A DNA stretch of 34,410 nucleotides from an uncultured Fretibacterium sp. (GCF_938030725.1 NZ_CALHIQ010000099.1:1-34410); one strand, 5' to 3'; positions 18,519 through 26,015 are shown, counted from the stretch's first letter. Program-made: numbers and translations. The notes: generated by a model from the letters alone, not told the origin.

Positions 18519-19514
18519 TCAATCCGCCACCCTGGCCCGCCCCGCGCGCTTCAGGAGCTGCGTGACGCTCGTTTCAAAGAGCGGCATGGGGTCGACGTAC
18601 TGTCCCGCGAGGCACAGGCCATAGTGCAGGTGCGGGCCCGTGACGCGGCCCGAACGCCCGCTGCGCCCGACGACCTGCCCGCGCGCGATGCGCTGCCCCT
18701 CCTTCACCAGGCTCTCGTTCAGGTGAAAGAAGACGCTCACCACCCCGTTCCCCGAATCCACGTAGACGCTGCCTCCCGCGTAGTAGTGGTCGCCCACCAG
18801 GATGACCGTCCCGGCAAAGGGCGCGCGCACCGCCGTGCCCACCGCAGAGCGCAGGTCCGTCCCCGCGTGGTAGCCGCGCGGCGTACCGTTGTAGACGCGC
18901 TGGAAGCCGTAGCTGCTGGTGACCTTCATCAGGTCGAGGGGCTTTTGGGCTGGCGTCGTCCATTTGCGCTGCACCGTCATGGTCCCCTTGGCCCGCGCGG
19001 CCAGCGCGGCCTCGCGCTTGATGCGGGCCTGTTCGCCCTTCGGAGGGCTCACCATCTTCGGGCTGACCCTCAGCCGCTCCTGGGGGTACTTCCGGGCCCG
19101 CAGCACCACCTTACCCTTCACGTGGAAGCGCTGCCCGCCCTGGGTGAACTCGAACAGGATGGGGTACTCCCCCGGCTTGACATCGCGCACGTAGGAGCCC
19201 AGCAGCGCGTAGGAGATGCGCCCGTCGCCCCCCGGCTCCACGTCCAGCGATACCGTCCGCTTGAGCCACGTGACCGTCGGGGCGTCGTAGTCGGCGTCCG
19301 AGGTGATCGACACGGCGAAGGCCTGCCCCACATCCCAACTGGTGGGGAAGGAGACGAAAGCGGCCCCCCAGGCAGGGCCTCCCCAGGTCGCGGCCACAAG
19401 GCAGAGAAGCATGGCGCATCTCAATAGGCCCCGCCATCCTGCCCCGCACCCCGTCGTCCTCGATGGGCCGCCCGACGCAGCCCCGCTGTTTTTTTTCGGA
19501 CCCAACGTGCTCAT
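18519..19514 (-). CDS. secreted M23 family metallopeptidase (LytM-like)
   Basis: A 331-residue peptidoglycan hydrolase-like protein. A hydrophobic segment (about 30-50, ending PAWGA) after a long basic N-terminus is a signal peptide or anchor. Residues 52-140 form an Ig-like beta domain of unknown role. The C-terminal M23 domain (about 195-310) has all the zinc motifs: His216 and Asp220 in YHAGTDL, His264, and His295-x-His297 in GPHLHYGL. So it should be catalytically competent, cutting peptide cross-links in the cell wall. Its ATG overlaps the stop codon of the nucleoside phosphorylase gene (ATGA), with AAGGAG only 2 nt upstream. A later in-frame start, such as the ATG at residue 35, would give a more usual signal peptide. 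Confidence 0.9.
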   Translation of the reverse strand: MSTLGPKKNSGAASGGPSRTTGCGAGWRGLLRCAMLLCLVAATWGGPAWGAAFVSFPTSWDVGQAFAVSITSDADYDAPTVTWLKRTVSLDVEPGGDGRISYALLGSYVRDVKPGEYPILFEFTQGGQRFHVKGKVVLRARKYPQERLRVSPKMVSPPKGEQARIKREAALAARAKGTMTVQRKWTTPAQKPLDLMKVTSSYGFQRVYNGTPRGYHAGTDLRSAVGTAVRAPFAGTVILVGDHYYAGGSVYVDSGNGVVSVFFHLNESLVKEGQRIARGQVVGRSGRSGRVTGPHLHYGLCLAGQYVDPMPLFETSVTQLLKRAGRARVAD

Positions 19515-20374
19515 TGCTCCTTGCTGTCCTCCCGGTTGAGCTCCCGCATCAGCCCGCGGATGATCGCCGTCAGGGGCCGCGCAGACTTGGCCATGACGGA
19601 CAGGACCTCTCTCGCCGTCAGCGGCTTCTCCGACAAGCCTGCAGCCTTGTTTGCAACGCAGGAGAGCACCGCGGTTTCGAGCCCCATGGAGTTGGCGACG
19701 ATGACCTCCGGCACCGTGGACATGCCCACAAGGTCCGCCCCCATCATGCGGGCCATGCGGATCTCCGCCGGCGTTTCGTAGGACGGTCCCTTAAAGGCGG
19801 CGTAGACGCCGCGCCGCAGCTGCACGCCCGCCTCATCCGCCGCCCGGTCCAGCAGCTTCAGGAGGCGCGGGCTGTAGGCGTGGGTCAGGTCCGGAAACTG
19901 GACGTCCCAGCGCATGTCAAGGGGGCCGGCCAGGGGGTTGTCCCCCATCAGGTTGATGTGGTCCTCCACCGCCGCGATGGTGCCCGGCTCCATCTGCGCG
20001 CTGATCCCTCCGGAGGCGTTCGTCGCCACGTACTGGCGCACGCCCATCATCCTCGCCACGCGCGCCGGAAACGCCGCTCTGCGTATGGAATGGCCTTCGT
20101 AGTAGTGTATGCGCCCCTGCATCACCACCACGGGCCGGCCCTCCAGCTTCCCCAGCACCACGCACCCCGCGTGCCCCGGCGCGGTGGGCACCGGCCAGTG
20201 CGGGATGTCCTCCACGTCCACCGTACACGGGTCCTCCACCGCCTCCGCGACGGCCCCCAGCCCTGACCCCAGCACCACGGCGGTCAGCGGCTCACAATAC
20301 ACCCTCTGCCTCTGAAGGATGTAGAGGGCGGCGTCAAACGCACACTCATAGGAGCTCTTGTCATCCTGAACCAT
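19511..20374 (-). CDS. punA: purine-nucleoside phosphorylase (trimeric PNP, PunA type)
   Basis: Splits purine nucleosides such as inosine and guanosine with phosphate, giving the base and (deoxy)ribose 1-phosphate for salvage. The protein has 287 residues. Family signatures are VVLGSGLGAVAEAV (33-46), the phosphate-site GRIHYYEGHS (about 87-96), ATNASGGI (about 118-125), and YAAFKGPSYETPAEIRM (about 192-208) with the ribose and base contacts. MSTVPEVIVANSMGL near 219-233 completes it. GGAGG sits 7 nt before the ATG. It follows the xerD-like gene on the same strand after 73 nt and is followed by the M23 gene with a 4-bp overlap. Confidence 0.95.
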   Translation of the reverse strand: MVQDDKSSYECAFDAALYILQRQRVYCEPLTAVVLGSGLGAVAEAVEDPCTVDVEDIPHWPVPTAPGHAGCVVLGKLEGRPVVVMQGRIHYYEGHSIRRAAFPARVARMMGVRQYVATNASGGISAQMEPGTIAAVEDHINLMGDNPLAGPLDMRWDVQFPDLTHAYSPRLLKLLDRAADEAGVQLRRGVYAAFKGPSYETPAEIRMARMMGADLVGMSTVPEVIVANSMGLETAVLSCVANKAAGLSEKPLTAREVLSVMAKSARPLTAIIRGLMRELNREDSKEQ

Positions 20375-20447
20375 TCCATAACCTCCTCGTTATCTCCGTT
20401 AGGCAATATTTTGGAAGAGAAGTCCGCGGCCCCTTTCGGCTAACCCG

Positions 20448-21341
20448 TCAAGCGCGGGGGTGAAAGCGATCGTACTCGTCCCGCATCTCGCGGTCGAAGT
20501 GGGCGTAGACCTGCGTCGTCATGATGGAGGAGTGCCCCAGCATCTCCTGCAGCGTGCGCATGTCCATGCCGCGGGACAGAAGGTGCGTGGCGAAGCTGTG
20601 GCGCAGGATGTGGGGGTAGAGACGGGCGCGTGCGATCCCCGCCATCTCGCCGCGCCGCCGAAGGATGCGCCAGAGGTCCACGCGGCTCAGCCGGCGCCCC
20701 CGACAGGACAGGAACACGAAGGGCAGTCCCCGTCCGTTCAACTGCGGCCGCGCCGCCTCCAGGTACGTCCGCACGCTGCGGGCGGCGCCCCCAAGGAAGG
20801 GGACAACGCGCTCCTTGTCCCCCTTGCCCACCGTTCGCAGCAGGTGGGACTCGAAGTCCAGGTCCAGCACCTTCAGGCCGCAGATCTCGCTGGCCCGCAG
20901 GCCGCAGCCGTAGCCCACCTCAACGAGGGCGGCGTCGCGCACGTCCAGGGGCTTTGAGCCCCGGCAGGCCTCGAAGAGCCGCTCGATCTCCGCCTCGTTC
21001 AGGACGCGGGGCTCCAGATGAGTTTTTTTAGGCAGCTCCGGAAGGGGAAACTCCCCGTCCTCCCCGCGCTCCATCTCCACGTAGCGTCCCCAGGACCTCA
21101 GCGCCGCGATGGCCCGCTGCTGGGTGGAGCGCGCCTTCCCCTCCGCCTCCAGGCTGCGGCGGAACGCGGAAACGGCAGCCTCCTCCATCGGGTAGGGGGG
21201 CAGGGCCGCCGTCTGGCAGAAGCGCAGCCACTGACGCAGGTCGGAGGCGTAGCTCTCCGCCGTCAGGCGGCTGCGCCCGCGCTCTGCCTCAAGGTAGGTA
21301 AGGAAAGCGTCCACCAGTGCGTCGGCTTCGCGAAAGTCCAT
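20448..21341 (-). CDS. xerD: tyrosine recombinase XerC/XerD
   Basis: A 297-residue site-specific recombinase that most likely resolves chromosome dimers at a dif site. The N-terminal SAM-like core-binding domain covers about 1-95. The catalytic domain has the full set Arg149 (GCGLRASE), Lys173 (GKGDKER), His244 and Arg247 (HILRHSFATHLL), His270 (LGHSS) and the nucleophile Tyr279 (QVYAHF). The RHSFATHLL and length fit XerD better than XerC, but the two cannot be separated surely. GGAGG lies upstream of the ATG, directly behind a GC-rich stem (21354-21373 area). No integrase-type mobile genes or attachment sites are nearby, so it is taken as housekeeping. Confidence 0.92.
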   Translation of the reverse strand: MDFREADALVDAFLTYLEAERGRSRLTAESYASDLRQWLRFCQTAALPPYPMEEAAVSAFRRSLEAEGKARSTQQRAIAALRSWGRYVEMERGEDGEFPLPELPKKTHLEPRVLNEAEIERLFEACRGSKPLDVRDAALVEVGYGCGLRASEICGLKVLDLDFESHLLRTVGKGDKERVVPFLGGAARSVRTYLEAARPQLNGRGLPFVFLSCRGRRLSRVDLWRILRRRGEMAGIARARLYPHILRHSFATHLLSRGMDMRTLQEMLGHSSIMTTQVYAHFDREMRDEYDRFHPRA

Positions 21342-21382
21342 GACGTCCCTCCAGCGCGCCCGTTTGGCGCGCGTTTCCTTTC

Positions 21383-21414
21383 ATTATACAACGCGGGCCA
21401 GGCTGCGGCCCGCG
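21383..21414 (-). promoter_or_regulatory. TATAAT box with an inverted repeat over the -35 region, upstream of xerD
   Basis: On the minus strand a perfect TATAAT (21388-21383) precedes the xerD-punA-M23 series. The -35 position is poor, but a perfect 8-bp inverted repeat, CGCGGGCC (21392-21399) and GGCCCGCG (21407-21414) with a 7-nt spacer, covers it. This may be an operator or only a GC-rich stem. The remaining gap to 21537 shows nothing else clear. Confidence 0.4.
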
Positions 21415-21537
21415 CTGCAGGGCATGAACGCAGGACAGTCGGAGCCAGGAGTGGCGAAGCGGTATCGGTCCATTAAAAGGTATCGGAAGGGAAGTTGCGT
21501 CGCCTCCAGGAAAGTGAAGGCCTTCACGCAAGGTCTT

Positions 21538-22215
21538 TCACCTCGCGATGACGGCCGATCCGCAGAAGTCCGGAAGGCAGACGTATCCGGCATGGTTTTC
21601 GGTGCAGAACTCCTTGACTGCCTGACGGACGCCCGGATACTCTCCGTTGTTGAAATCATGGATCATGAGGTAACCGCCCGGCGATAATCGAGGGTAAAAG
21701 AACCGAAGCCCTGCCAGGGTCGGTTGATACAGGTCAACGTCGAGGCTGGCGAAGCAAAAGCTCTCATCGATGCCATCCGCCGTGTCGGGGAACCATCCTT
21801 TTTTGACGATGCAGTTTTCTCCGTGCTCCATTTTCTCCAAGACCAGCGGAACGGATGTCTGCGAAAAATCCTGCGAGCCCGCTGAAAAATTTTTCTTCCG
21901 GTCGACGTCCGCATCGCGCCCATCAAAGCCCTCGAAGGTATCGAAGAGGTAGAGCTTTTTATCGGGGAAAAAGTGGTTGATCTTTCTGGCAAAATCTCCG
22001 CGGTAGACGCCCAGCTCGGCTGCGGCTCCCGCGGTGGAGTAGCGATAGATCTCCCGTGATATCAACTCCAGGGCTGCTGCGCGTGGTTCGTAGTCATGAA
22101 GCGGTTTGTAGAACTTGTCGCTTTTGAACGTGGTGTAAACTGCGTTCCCAAATTTGTCCGCGATTAACTTGTGGAAGAAAAGCGAGGCATCGAACAGCTT
22201 ACGCTTCCAGGTCAT
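21538..22215 (-). CDS. TylF/MycF-type SAM-dependent O-methyltransferase
   Basis: A 225-residue protein of the TylF (macrocin O-methyltransferase) family, whose members methylate sugars or other small molecules with SAM and a metal ion. Seen: the SAM-binding AAELGVYRGDFARKIN (about 65-80), LYLFDTFEGFDGRD (about 87-100), the metal/acid motif FASLDVDLYQPTLAGLRFFYPRL (about 155-177) and GGYLMIHDFNNGEYPGVRQAV (about 180-200). Such genes are common in glycan or capsule loci, but no glycosyltransferases are here. Codons are clearly more AT-rich than in the neighbours, and the gene lies next to tRNA-Glu, which hints at transfer. GGAG is 11 nt before the ATG. Substrate unknown. Confidence 0.88.
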   Translation of the reverse strand: MTWKRKLFDASLFFHKLIADKFGNAVYTTFKSDKFYKPLHDYEPRAAALELISREIYRYSTAGAAAELGVYRGDFARKINHFFPDKKLYLFDTFEGFDGRDADVDRKKNFSAGSQDFSQTSVPLVLEKMEHGENCIVKKGWFPDTADGIDESFCFASLDVDLYQPTLAGLRFFYPRLSPGGYLMIHDFNNGEYPGVRQAVKEFCTENHAGYVCLPDFCGSAVIAR

Positions 22216-22281
22216 TCGTTGGCCAACTCCTTCATCAGTCAGAAATATTTAGGACATCTTTGCAATTTTAATACCACGGCA

Positions 22282-22330
22282 TAAAATAAACCCGTTCCCT
22301 CCTGTGTTCTCTACACCGGAGGAAACGGGA
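22282..22330 (-). terminator. intrinsic terminator of tRNA-Glu
   Basis: On the minus strand CCCGTT-CCTCC-GTGT pairs with ACAC-GGAGG-AACGGG around a 5-nt loop (15 pairs with two single mismatches), followed by TTTATTTTAT. It begins right after the CCA end of the tRNA. Confidence 0.88.
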
Positions 22331-22338
22331 ATGATCGT

Positions 22339-22414
22339 TGGTGGCCCCAACGAGGTTCGAACTCGTGTTTTAGCCTTGAGAGGGCTACGACCTGGACCAC
22401 TAGTCGATGGGGCC
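22339..22414 (-). tRNA. tRNA-Glu (anticodon CTC)
   Basis: The complete cloverleaf reads on the minus strand from 22414: acceptor GGCCCCA paired with TGGGGCC, D-arm, anticodon stem TAGCC/GGCTA with loop CTCTCAA (anticodon CTC, reading GAG), and T-arm ACGAG/CTCGT with loop TTCGAAC. The CCA end (22341-22339) is encoded. Its promoter is upstream and a strong terminator follows, so it is a single-gene unit. This is the only RNA gene I found in the window. Confidence 0.96.
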
Positions 22415-22463
22415 TTTCAATCGCTCCACGGCTCAAAAACGTGTTGCCGTGACAGCGGAAAAA

Positions 22464-22492
22464 ATGATATCACAGGGGGTGCGATAGCGCAA
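22464..22492 (-). promoter_or_regulatory. promoter of tRNA-Glu
   Basis: TTGCGC (22492-22487) and TATCAT (22469-22464) on the minus strand are spaced by 17 nt. Transcription would start near 22457, about 43 nt before the mature tRNA 5' end. Confidence 0.7.
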
Positions 22493-22565
22493 GAGGGAAT
22501 TTCCGTCCGCGGCTGGGAACAAGAGCCTTCTTTGCTGAGCTTACGAGGTGGCCGAACAGGACGAC

Positions 22566-22622
22566 AAAAAAAATGCAGAAACAAGTCCGCTTTGGGGGGG
22601 TAAACGAAACTTGCCTCTGCAT
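22566..22622 (-). terminator. intrinsic terminator downstream of the flavodoxin gene
   Basis: On the minus strand ATGCAGAGGCAAG (22622-22610) pairs with CTTGTTTCTGCAT (22585-22573) over 13 positions, two of them G-U pairs, around a 24-nt loop. Eight Ts (22573-22566) follow. It ends the DUF3793-flavodoxin operon about 80 nt after the flavodoxin stop. Confidence 0.72.
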
Positions 22623-22699
22623 ATCTGATAAGGGCCTTCAGGGGGAGCGGCTTTCGCCGCAGTTGAGATGAAACTTAATCCACACCCAGGCCTCCGGTA

Positions 22700-23122
22700 T
22701 CAGCAAATTGAAGCGCCCAGCTCCTTGCAGGCCTCCAGCCCCTCAGCGTTCGGGGCTTCGTTGCAGGTCACGCTCGGCGCGGCGAGGGCAATGCCTGCCG
22801 CCTTACAATCGCTCTCCCAGCTCTCCATCCACTCGCCGCTGCCCCATCCATAGGAGCCGAACAGGGCGACCTTCTTCCCGGCGCACTTATCCTTCACGCC
22901 GTCGAACATCGGCTGGAACTCGGACTCCTCCAACACCTCGGAGCCCATAGCGGGGCACCCGAACGCAATGCCGCTGTAGCCGGCTGCCTTGTCCGCAGAG
23001 AACTCGCCGCACGTCAGGACGTCAACCTCCGCGCCCTTTGCCTTTGCGCCCTCCGCGACGGCCTTGGCCATCGCCTCCGTGTTGCCCGTCCCGCTCCAGT
23101 AAACCACAGCGACTTTGCTCAT
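22700..23122 (-). CDS. short-chain flavodoxin
   Basis: A 140-residue FMN electron carrier of the cytoplasm. The phosphate-binding loop is WSGTGNTEAMA (9-19). The loops around the isoalloxazine ring are GCPAMGSEVLEE (about 55-66) and FGSYGWGSGEWMESW (about 88-102), typical of clostridial short-chain flavodoxins. Flavodoxins replace ferredoxin when iron is short. It is the second gene after DUF3793, 30 nt downstream, and shares its promoter. The ribosome binding site is weak (AAGGA, 9 nt). Confidence 0.95.
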   Translation of the reverse strand: MSKVAVVYWSGTGNTEAMAKAVAEGAKAKGAEVDVLTCGEFSADKAAGYSGIAFGCPAMGSEVLEESEFQPMFDGVKDKCAGKKVALFGSYGWGSGEWMESWESDCKAAGIALAAPSVTCNEAPNAEGLEACKELGASIC

Positions 23123-23152
23123 GTCAGCCCATCCTTCCTGTTGACCGAAATC

Positions 23153-23704
23153 TTAACCGGCGACGATCATCTGTTCCATCGACCGGCCCCTTGAATAGCA
23201 CCGACCGTAGATCTCCGTACACCTTCGATACCTTGCGAAGACCTTCTGGGCCGCAGCCGCGTCGCCGTACACCTTCCACGTTCCGACGCACTTGCACCCC
23301 ACGTCGCGATGATCCATAAAACCCCGAACGTCGTCGGGAGGATATCCCAAAAACAAGCCTATCTCGTGAGGGAACGCCCCTTCACGCCGCAACCTGCAGA
23401 TCAACTCCGCTACGCACGCCCCCGGCGTGATGCGTCGGTATCCCCGTTCTCGAAGGATCTTCACCGCCTCTGCGTCCAGGAGGTCACGATCCAAACGCGA
23501 CTTCCTGTAGAGGTAGAGCAACACCCTTCCGTTTTTCTTGCTCATCGGCACGAGGACCAGCCCCTTGGGGGACAGCATCCGATTGAGCCTTCTCACGTCC
23601 TGCCGAATCTCTTCATCCGACGTGTGTCGGGAGGTGAACAAACTGCCCGTCTTCAAACCGGCCAAGGTAGGAGCTGCATAGTCGATCAGTTCCTCCTCCG
23701 ACAC
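23153..23704 (-). CDS. DUF3793 family protein
   Basis: A 183-residue protein of the DUF3793 family, function unknown. Seen: the N-terminal APTLAGLKTGSLFTS (about 12-26), then VLVPMSKKNGRVLLYLYR (about 50-67), CVAELICRLRREGAFPHEIGLFLGYPPDDV split over about 97-126, and KCVGTWKVYGDAAAAQKVFARYRRC (about 138-162). Pairing with a flavodoxin gene is, as I recall, common in anaerobic Firmicutes and Synergistota, often near iron uptake genes, which are not in this window. A GTG at 23713 touches the GGAGG directly, so the next GTG at 23704, spaced 9 nt, is the better start. A strong promoter lies upstream. Confidence 0.85.
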   Translation of the reverse strand: MSEEELIDYAAPTLAGLKTGSLFTSRHTSDEEIRQDVRRLNRMLSPKGLVLVPMSKKNGRVLLYLYRKSRLDRDLLDAEAVKILRERGYRRITPGACVAELICRLRREGAFPHEIGLFLGYPPDDVRGFMDHRDVGCKCVGTWKVYGDAAAAQKVFARYRRCTEIYGRCYSRGRSMEQMIVAG

Positions 23705-23759
23705 CTCCGCCACCCTCCTCGCACAGGGACGTCATCAACTTAAGTTCTTTTTCGTAAAT

Positions 23760-23769
23760 ACTAATTAGT
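23760..23769. promoter_or_regulatory. palindrome after the DUF3793-flavodoxin promoter (operator candidate)
   Basis: ACTAATTAGT is a perfect 10-bp palindrome, flanked by AT-rich arms that add a few further pairs. It stands about 14-24 nt after the predicted start of transcription (about 23783). The position and AT-rich look suit an iron- or metal-responsive repressor of the Fur or DtxR type. That is inference from the flavodoxin context. Confidence 0.4.
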
Positions 23770-23789
23770 TATTTCAAACTTCGAGAAGA

Positions 23790-23818
23790 AGTATATATTA
23801 GCCTTTTCGGTTTGTCAA
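23790..23818 (-). promoter_or_regulatory. promoter of the DUF3793-flavodoxin operon
   Basis: TTGACA (23818-23813) and TATACT (23795-23790) on the minus strand are spaced by exactly 17 nt in an AT-rich region, among the best sigma-70-type promoters in the window. It accounts for most of the 362-nt gap between 23705 and 24066, together with the palindrome and the terminator at 23876-23919. Confidence 0.82.
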
Positions 23819-23875
23819 TACGTCTTTGAAAGAAAATTTTTTCGCCCTCAGCGCCTTCTTTTTAGAGAAAACGTT

Positions 23876-23919
23876 CGATCGGGTTGCCCGTCCCAATGAG
23901 GGGGAAGACAACCCGATCG
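23876..23919 (-). terminator. terminator-like hairpin downstream of the SH3-like gene pair
   Basis: CGATCGGGTTG (23876-23886) and CAACCCGATCG (23909-23919) form a perfect 11-bp stem with a 22-nt loop that can pair further inside. On the minus strand AACGTTTTCTCT follows, a modest T-run. It lies about 150 nt after the stop of the gene ending at 24067. Confidence 0.55.
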
Positions 23920-24066
23920 GAGAGTTGGCGAAGCGTTGAGCCTTGCCGGACTATAACAAACGCGCGCCGGTTCCCAGGGAGAGGGGCAGGGCTGCGTTGA
24001 GCGATCAGGGAAGCGCTGCCGAAGGCCTGATGTCGTGTCTTGATTGTTGACGGGTGCGGTACTCCC

Positions 24067-24789
24067 CTAGATGTCGTAGTAGAACTGGTAATTCACGCTG
24101 GTGAGGCGGCCGCCCTCAACGCTGAGGGTCAGGACCTCCATGTCCCCGTGCCGCCACGTCAGCTCTGAATCGCTTCGGCTTTCGGGCTTCCCCAGCGCTT
24201 CGACGGCCTCGTCGGCGGTGGCGCCCAAGCGGAGGGCCTTGAAGGGCTTGCTGGTGGCCGTAGCGTTGAGTTCCACGAGCGAGCCGTTCAGGTACCCCGC
24301 GCTGTGCTCTTTCCACTCCAGGAAGTCCTTCACGATGGGACCGTCCTCGCTGGAAAGCGTTTCCCCATCTTCCTTCTCCGGGGTGCCGAAGAGAGCGCGG
24401 GCCTTCGTCGGCGTGATGCCGAAGGCCTGGTTCATGTTCGTCATGAAGCGCGTCCACGGAGAGTCCTGCTGGTCCTCCGGCGCGTAGGGCATCAGATATC
24501 GGCCCGATATCCATGCCGTCCCAGCCTTCGCGGGGTGCTCCACCTCATACCATGCATCGCCCGCCAGGGACGTCTCCGCCAGCACGACGAGGAGGTTGAA
24601 GTTTTGGACCTTCCCAATGATCTTCGTGTCCTGGACGCCGGGGTGGTCCCTCAGGCGGACGTCGTTGCCCGACACAATCCCCAGGGTGGGGAAGGTCACG
24701 AACCGCTCCATGGGGTCCGCCTGAGCCGTCCCCGCCAGGACCAGAGCCGCCAACAGGGCCGCCGCAAAATGCCCTCTTGTTCCGCGCAT
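24067..24789 (-). CDS. secreted SH3-like domain protein, paralogue 1
   Basis: About 240 residues, exported. The signal peptide is clear (HFAAALLAALVLAGTAQA). An SH3b-like domain (about 35-105) starts FPTLGIVSGNDVRLRDHPG and contains AWYEVEHPAKAGTAWISGRYL. A second domain of unknown type (about 118-240) has FGITPTKARALFGTPEKE and ALRLGATADEAVEALGKPESR, ending VNYQFYYDI. It is the tandem paralogue of the gene just upstream. Three in-frame starts lie close together (24798, 24792 and 24789); AGGAGG is only 2 nt before the first, so a later one is preferred. SH3b domains often bind peptidoglycan or proteins; the role here is unknown. Confidence 0.78.
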   Translation of the reverse strand: MRGTRGHFAAALLAALVLAGTAQADPMERFVTFPTLGIVSGNDVRLRDHPGVQDTKIIGKVQNFNLLVVLAETSLAGDAWYEVEHPAKAGTAWISGRYLMPYAPEDQQDSPWTRFMTNMNQAFGITPTKARALFGTPEKEDGETLSSEDGPIVKDFLEWKEHSAGYLNGSLVELNATATSKPFKALRLGATADEAVEALGKPESRSDSELTWRHGDMEVLTLSVEGGRLTSVNYQFYYDI

Positions 24790-24804
24790 CACGGTCATCG
24801 CCTC

Positions 24805-25512
24805 CTAAGCGTCGAGGTAGTGGACGAAGCTCATCGACGCGACGCGCCCGCCCTTTACCTTGAAGTACAGGAAGGTCGCCGGGTCGAGCTCCCAGAATTG
24901 CCCGTCCTCGTCCTCTCCGTTGGGGGCCCCCAGCAGTTCATGGAGCTTCGTTTCGGGGTCCCCGATGCGGACCTCGCCGAAGGGCATGGTCCCCCCTGTG
25001 ACGTCAACGCGATGGAGGGTGCCGTCCACGTACTCGGCCCTGTGGGTCGGGTAGGTCAGGATGACCCGGAGCCGGTTCATGGCACCCGGTTCGAACCAGA
25101 ACTTCTCCTCCTTTTTTTCCTTGGGGGCGCCGAAGATGACGCGGGCCCGCGCCGGGGTGAGGCCGAAGCTCTGGGCGACCCGGACATGCATGGCGAAGGC
25201 CGGCGTCCCCAGGTCGTCGCCCTTATACGTATCGACGTACTTGCCGAACACCCAGGCCGTGCCCTTCTTGTCGGGGTGCTCGATCTCGTACCACACCGCG
25301 CCGTCCACGGCCGTCTCCCCGACGATGACGAAGCGATCCAGGTCGTTCAATCGCCCCGTGATGTTCGAGTCCGTGCTCGTGTCCGGGGCCTGCCGCAGCC
25401 GGACGTTTTCGCCCGTACAGATTCCGAACGTCGGGTACTCTTCCCCGCCCTCCGCGCCCGCCGCCAGAACCAGGGCCGCTGCCAGGGCGCACAAAAACCG
25501 TTTCGTGTCCAT
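24805..25512 (-). CDS. secreted SH3-like domain protein, paralogue 2
   Basis: A 235-residue exported protein with the same layout as its downstream neighbour. The signal peptide is RFLCALAAALVLAAGAEG. The SH3b-like part (about 25-95) holds PTFGICTGENVRLRQAPD and VWYEIEHPDKKGTAWVFGKYV. The second domain has FGLTPARARVIFGAPKEKKE and VRIGDPETKLHELLGAPN, ending FVHYLDA. The frame runs upstream to 25641, but the ATG at 25512 has GGAGG 9 nt upstream and directly precedes the signal peptide. The downstream paralogue follows after 15 nt. The repeated FG(I/L)TP-ARA--FG-P motif is shared only by these two proteins in the window. Confidence 0.8.
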   Translation of the reverse strand: MDTKRFLCALAAALVLAAGAEGGEEYPTFGICTGENVRLRQAPDTSTDSNITGRLNDLDRFVIVGETAVDGAVWYEIEHPDKKGTAWVFGKYVDTYKGDDLGTPAFAMHVRVAQSFGLTPARARVIFGAPKEKKEEKFWFEPGAMNRLRVILTYPTHRAEYVDGTLHRVDVTGGTMPFGEVRIGDPETKLHELLGAPNGEDEDGQFWELDPATFLYFKVKGGRVASMSFVHYLDA

Positions 25513-25647
25513 CGCATGATCCCTCCAGACCGTGATCTTTCGCAGGGGAGTCCGTGCCTCCTGCACGCCCATTATGCAACGTGAACTTCCTCTGCGGCAA
25601 CACCCGAAAGAGGTGGTCTTTCCCGCCCCCTTCCCGCTCACGGGCCG

Positions 25648-25944
25648 TCAGACTCCCTTGTCGTCCCGCCCTCCCTCCCGATCGTCCGGGGCCTGCGCCT
25701 CTCCGGGGGCCTCCACGTGCGTTCGGTCATCGCCCCGTGGCTCCGTCCCATCGACGAAGAATTCGGCCTTGTGCGCGTTCCACAGCCACAGGGCGGCCCC
25801 GGCGAAGGCGAAGCCCAGGCCCAGCCCCCAGCCGACGTAGGCGCCCTGGTACTCGCCGCCGAAGACCCCTCCGCCGTACCCCGCCAGGGCGTAGCCGAAG
25901 GCGATGACGCTGAACATGGAGAGCGTTGTGATAAAGAGCCTCAT
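25648..25944 (-). CDS. small two-helix membrane protein of unknown function
   Basis: A 98-residue protein with two hydrophobic segments (about 3-25 and 35-55) separated by a Gly-rich turn (GYGGGVFGGEYQGAYVGWG), then a charged, acidic and Arg-rich tail. I do not recognise a family. The frame opens up to 26094, but the ATG at 25944 with GGAGGAGG 11 nt upstream comes directly before the first helix. It lies 135 nt upstream of the two SH3-like genes on the same strand and probably shares their promoter. Confidence 0.6.
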   Translation of the reverse strand: MRLFITTLSMFSVIAFGYALAGYGGGVFGGEYQGAYVGWGLGLGFAFAGAALWLWNAHKAEFFVDGTEPRGDDRTHVEAPGEAQAPDDREGGRDDKGV

Positions 25945-25986
25945 GACATCGGTGACCTCCTCCAGAGATGGCGAACCTTTCGGGAT

Positions 25987-26015
25987 AATGTACCATAGGC
26001 GGGGGGTCCTGTGTA
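25987..26015 (-). promoter_or_regulatory. candidate promoter of the small membrane protein and SH3-like genes
   Basis: TACACA (26015-26010) and TACATT (25992-25987) on the minus strand, 17 nt apart, each match 4 of 6 consensus bases. The leader would be about 36 nt. Confidence 0.4.

Noticed and set aside
18497..18538. Inverted repeat GGCGGAT/ATCCGCC between the convergent aldolase-VOC and M23 genes
   Set aside because: Only 7 bp with a long loop and no T-run on either strand, so not a convincing terminator.
20448..21341. xerD-like gene as a sign of a mobile element or integron
   Set aside because: It has the length and motifs of a housekeeping Xer recombinase, and no attachment repeats, cassette array or transfer genes are nearby.
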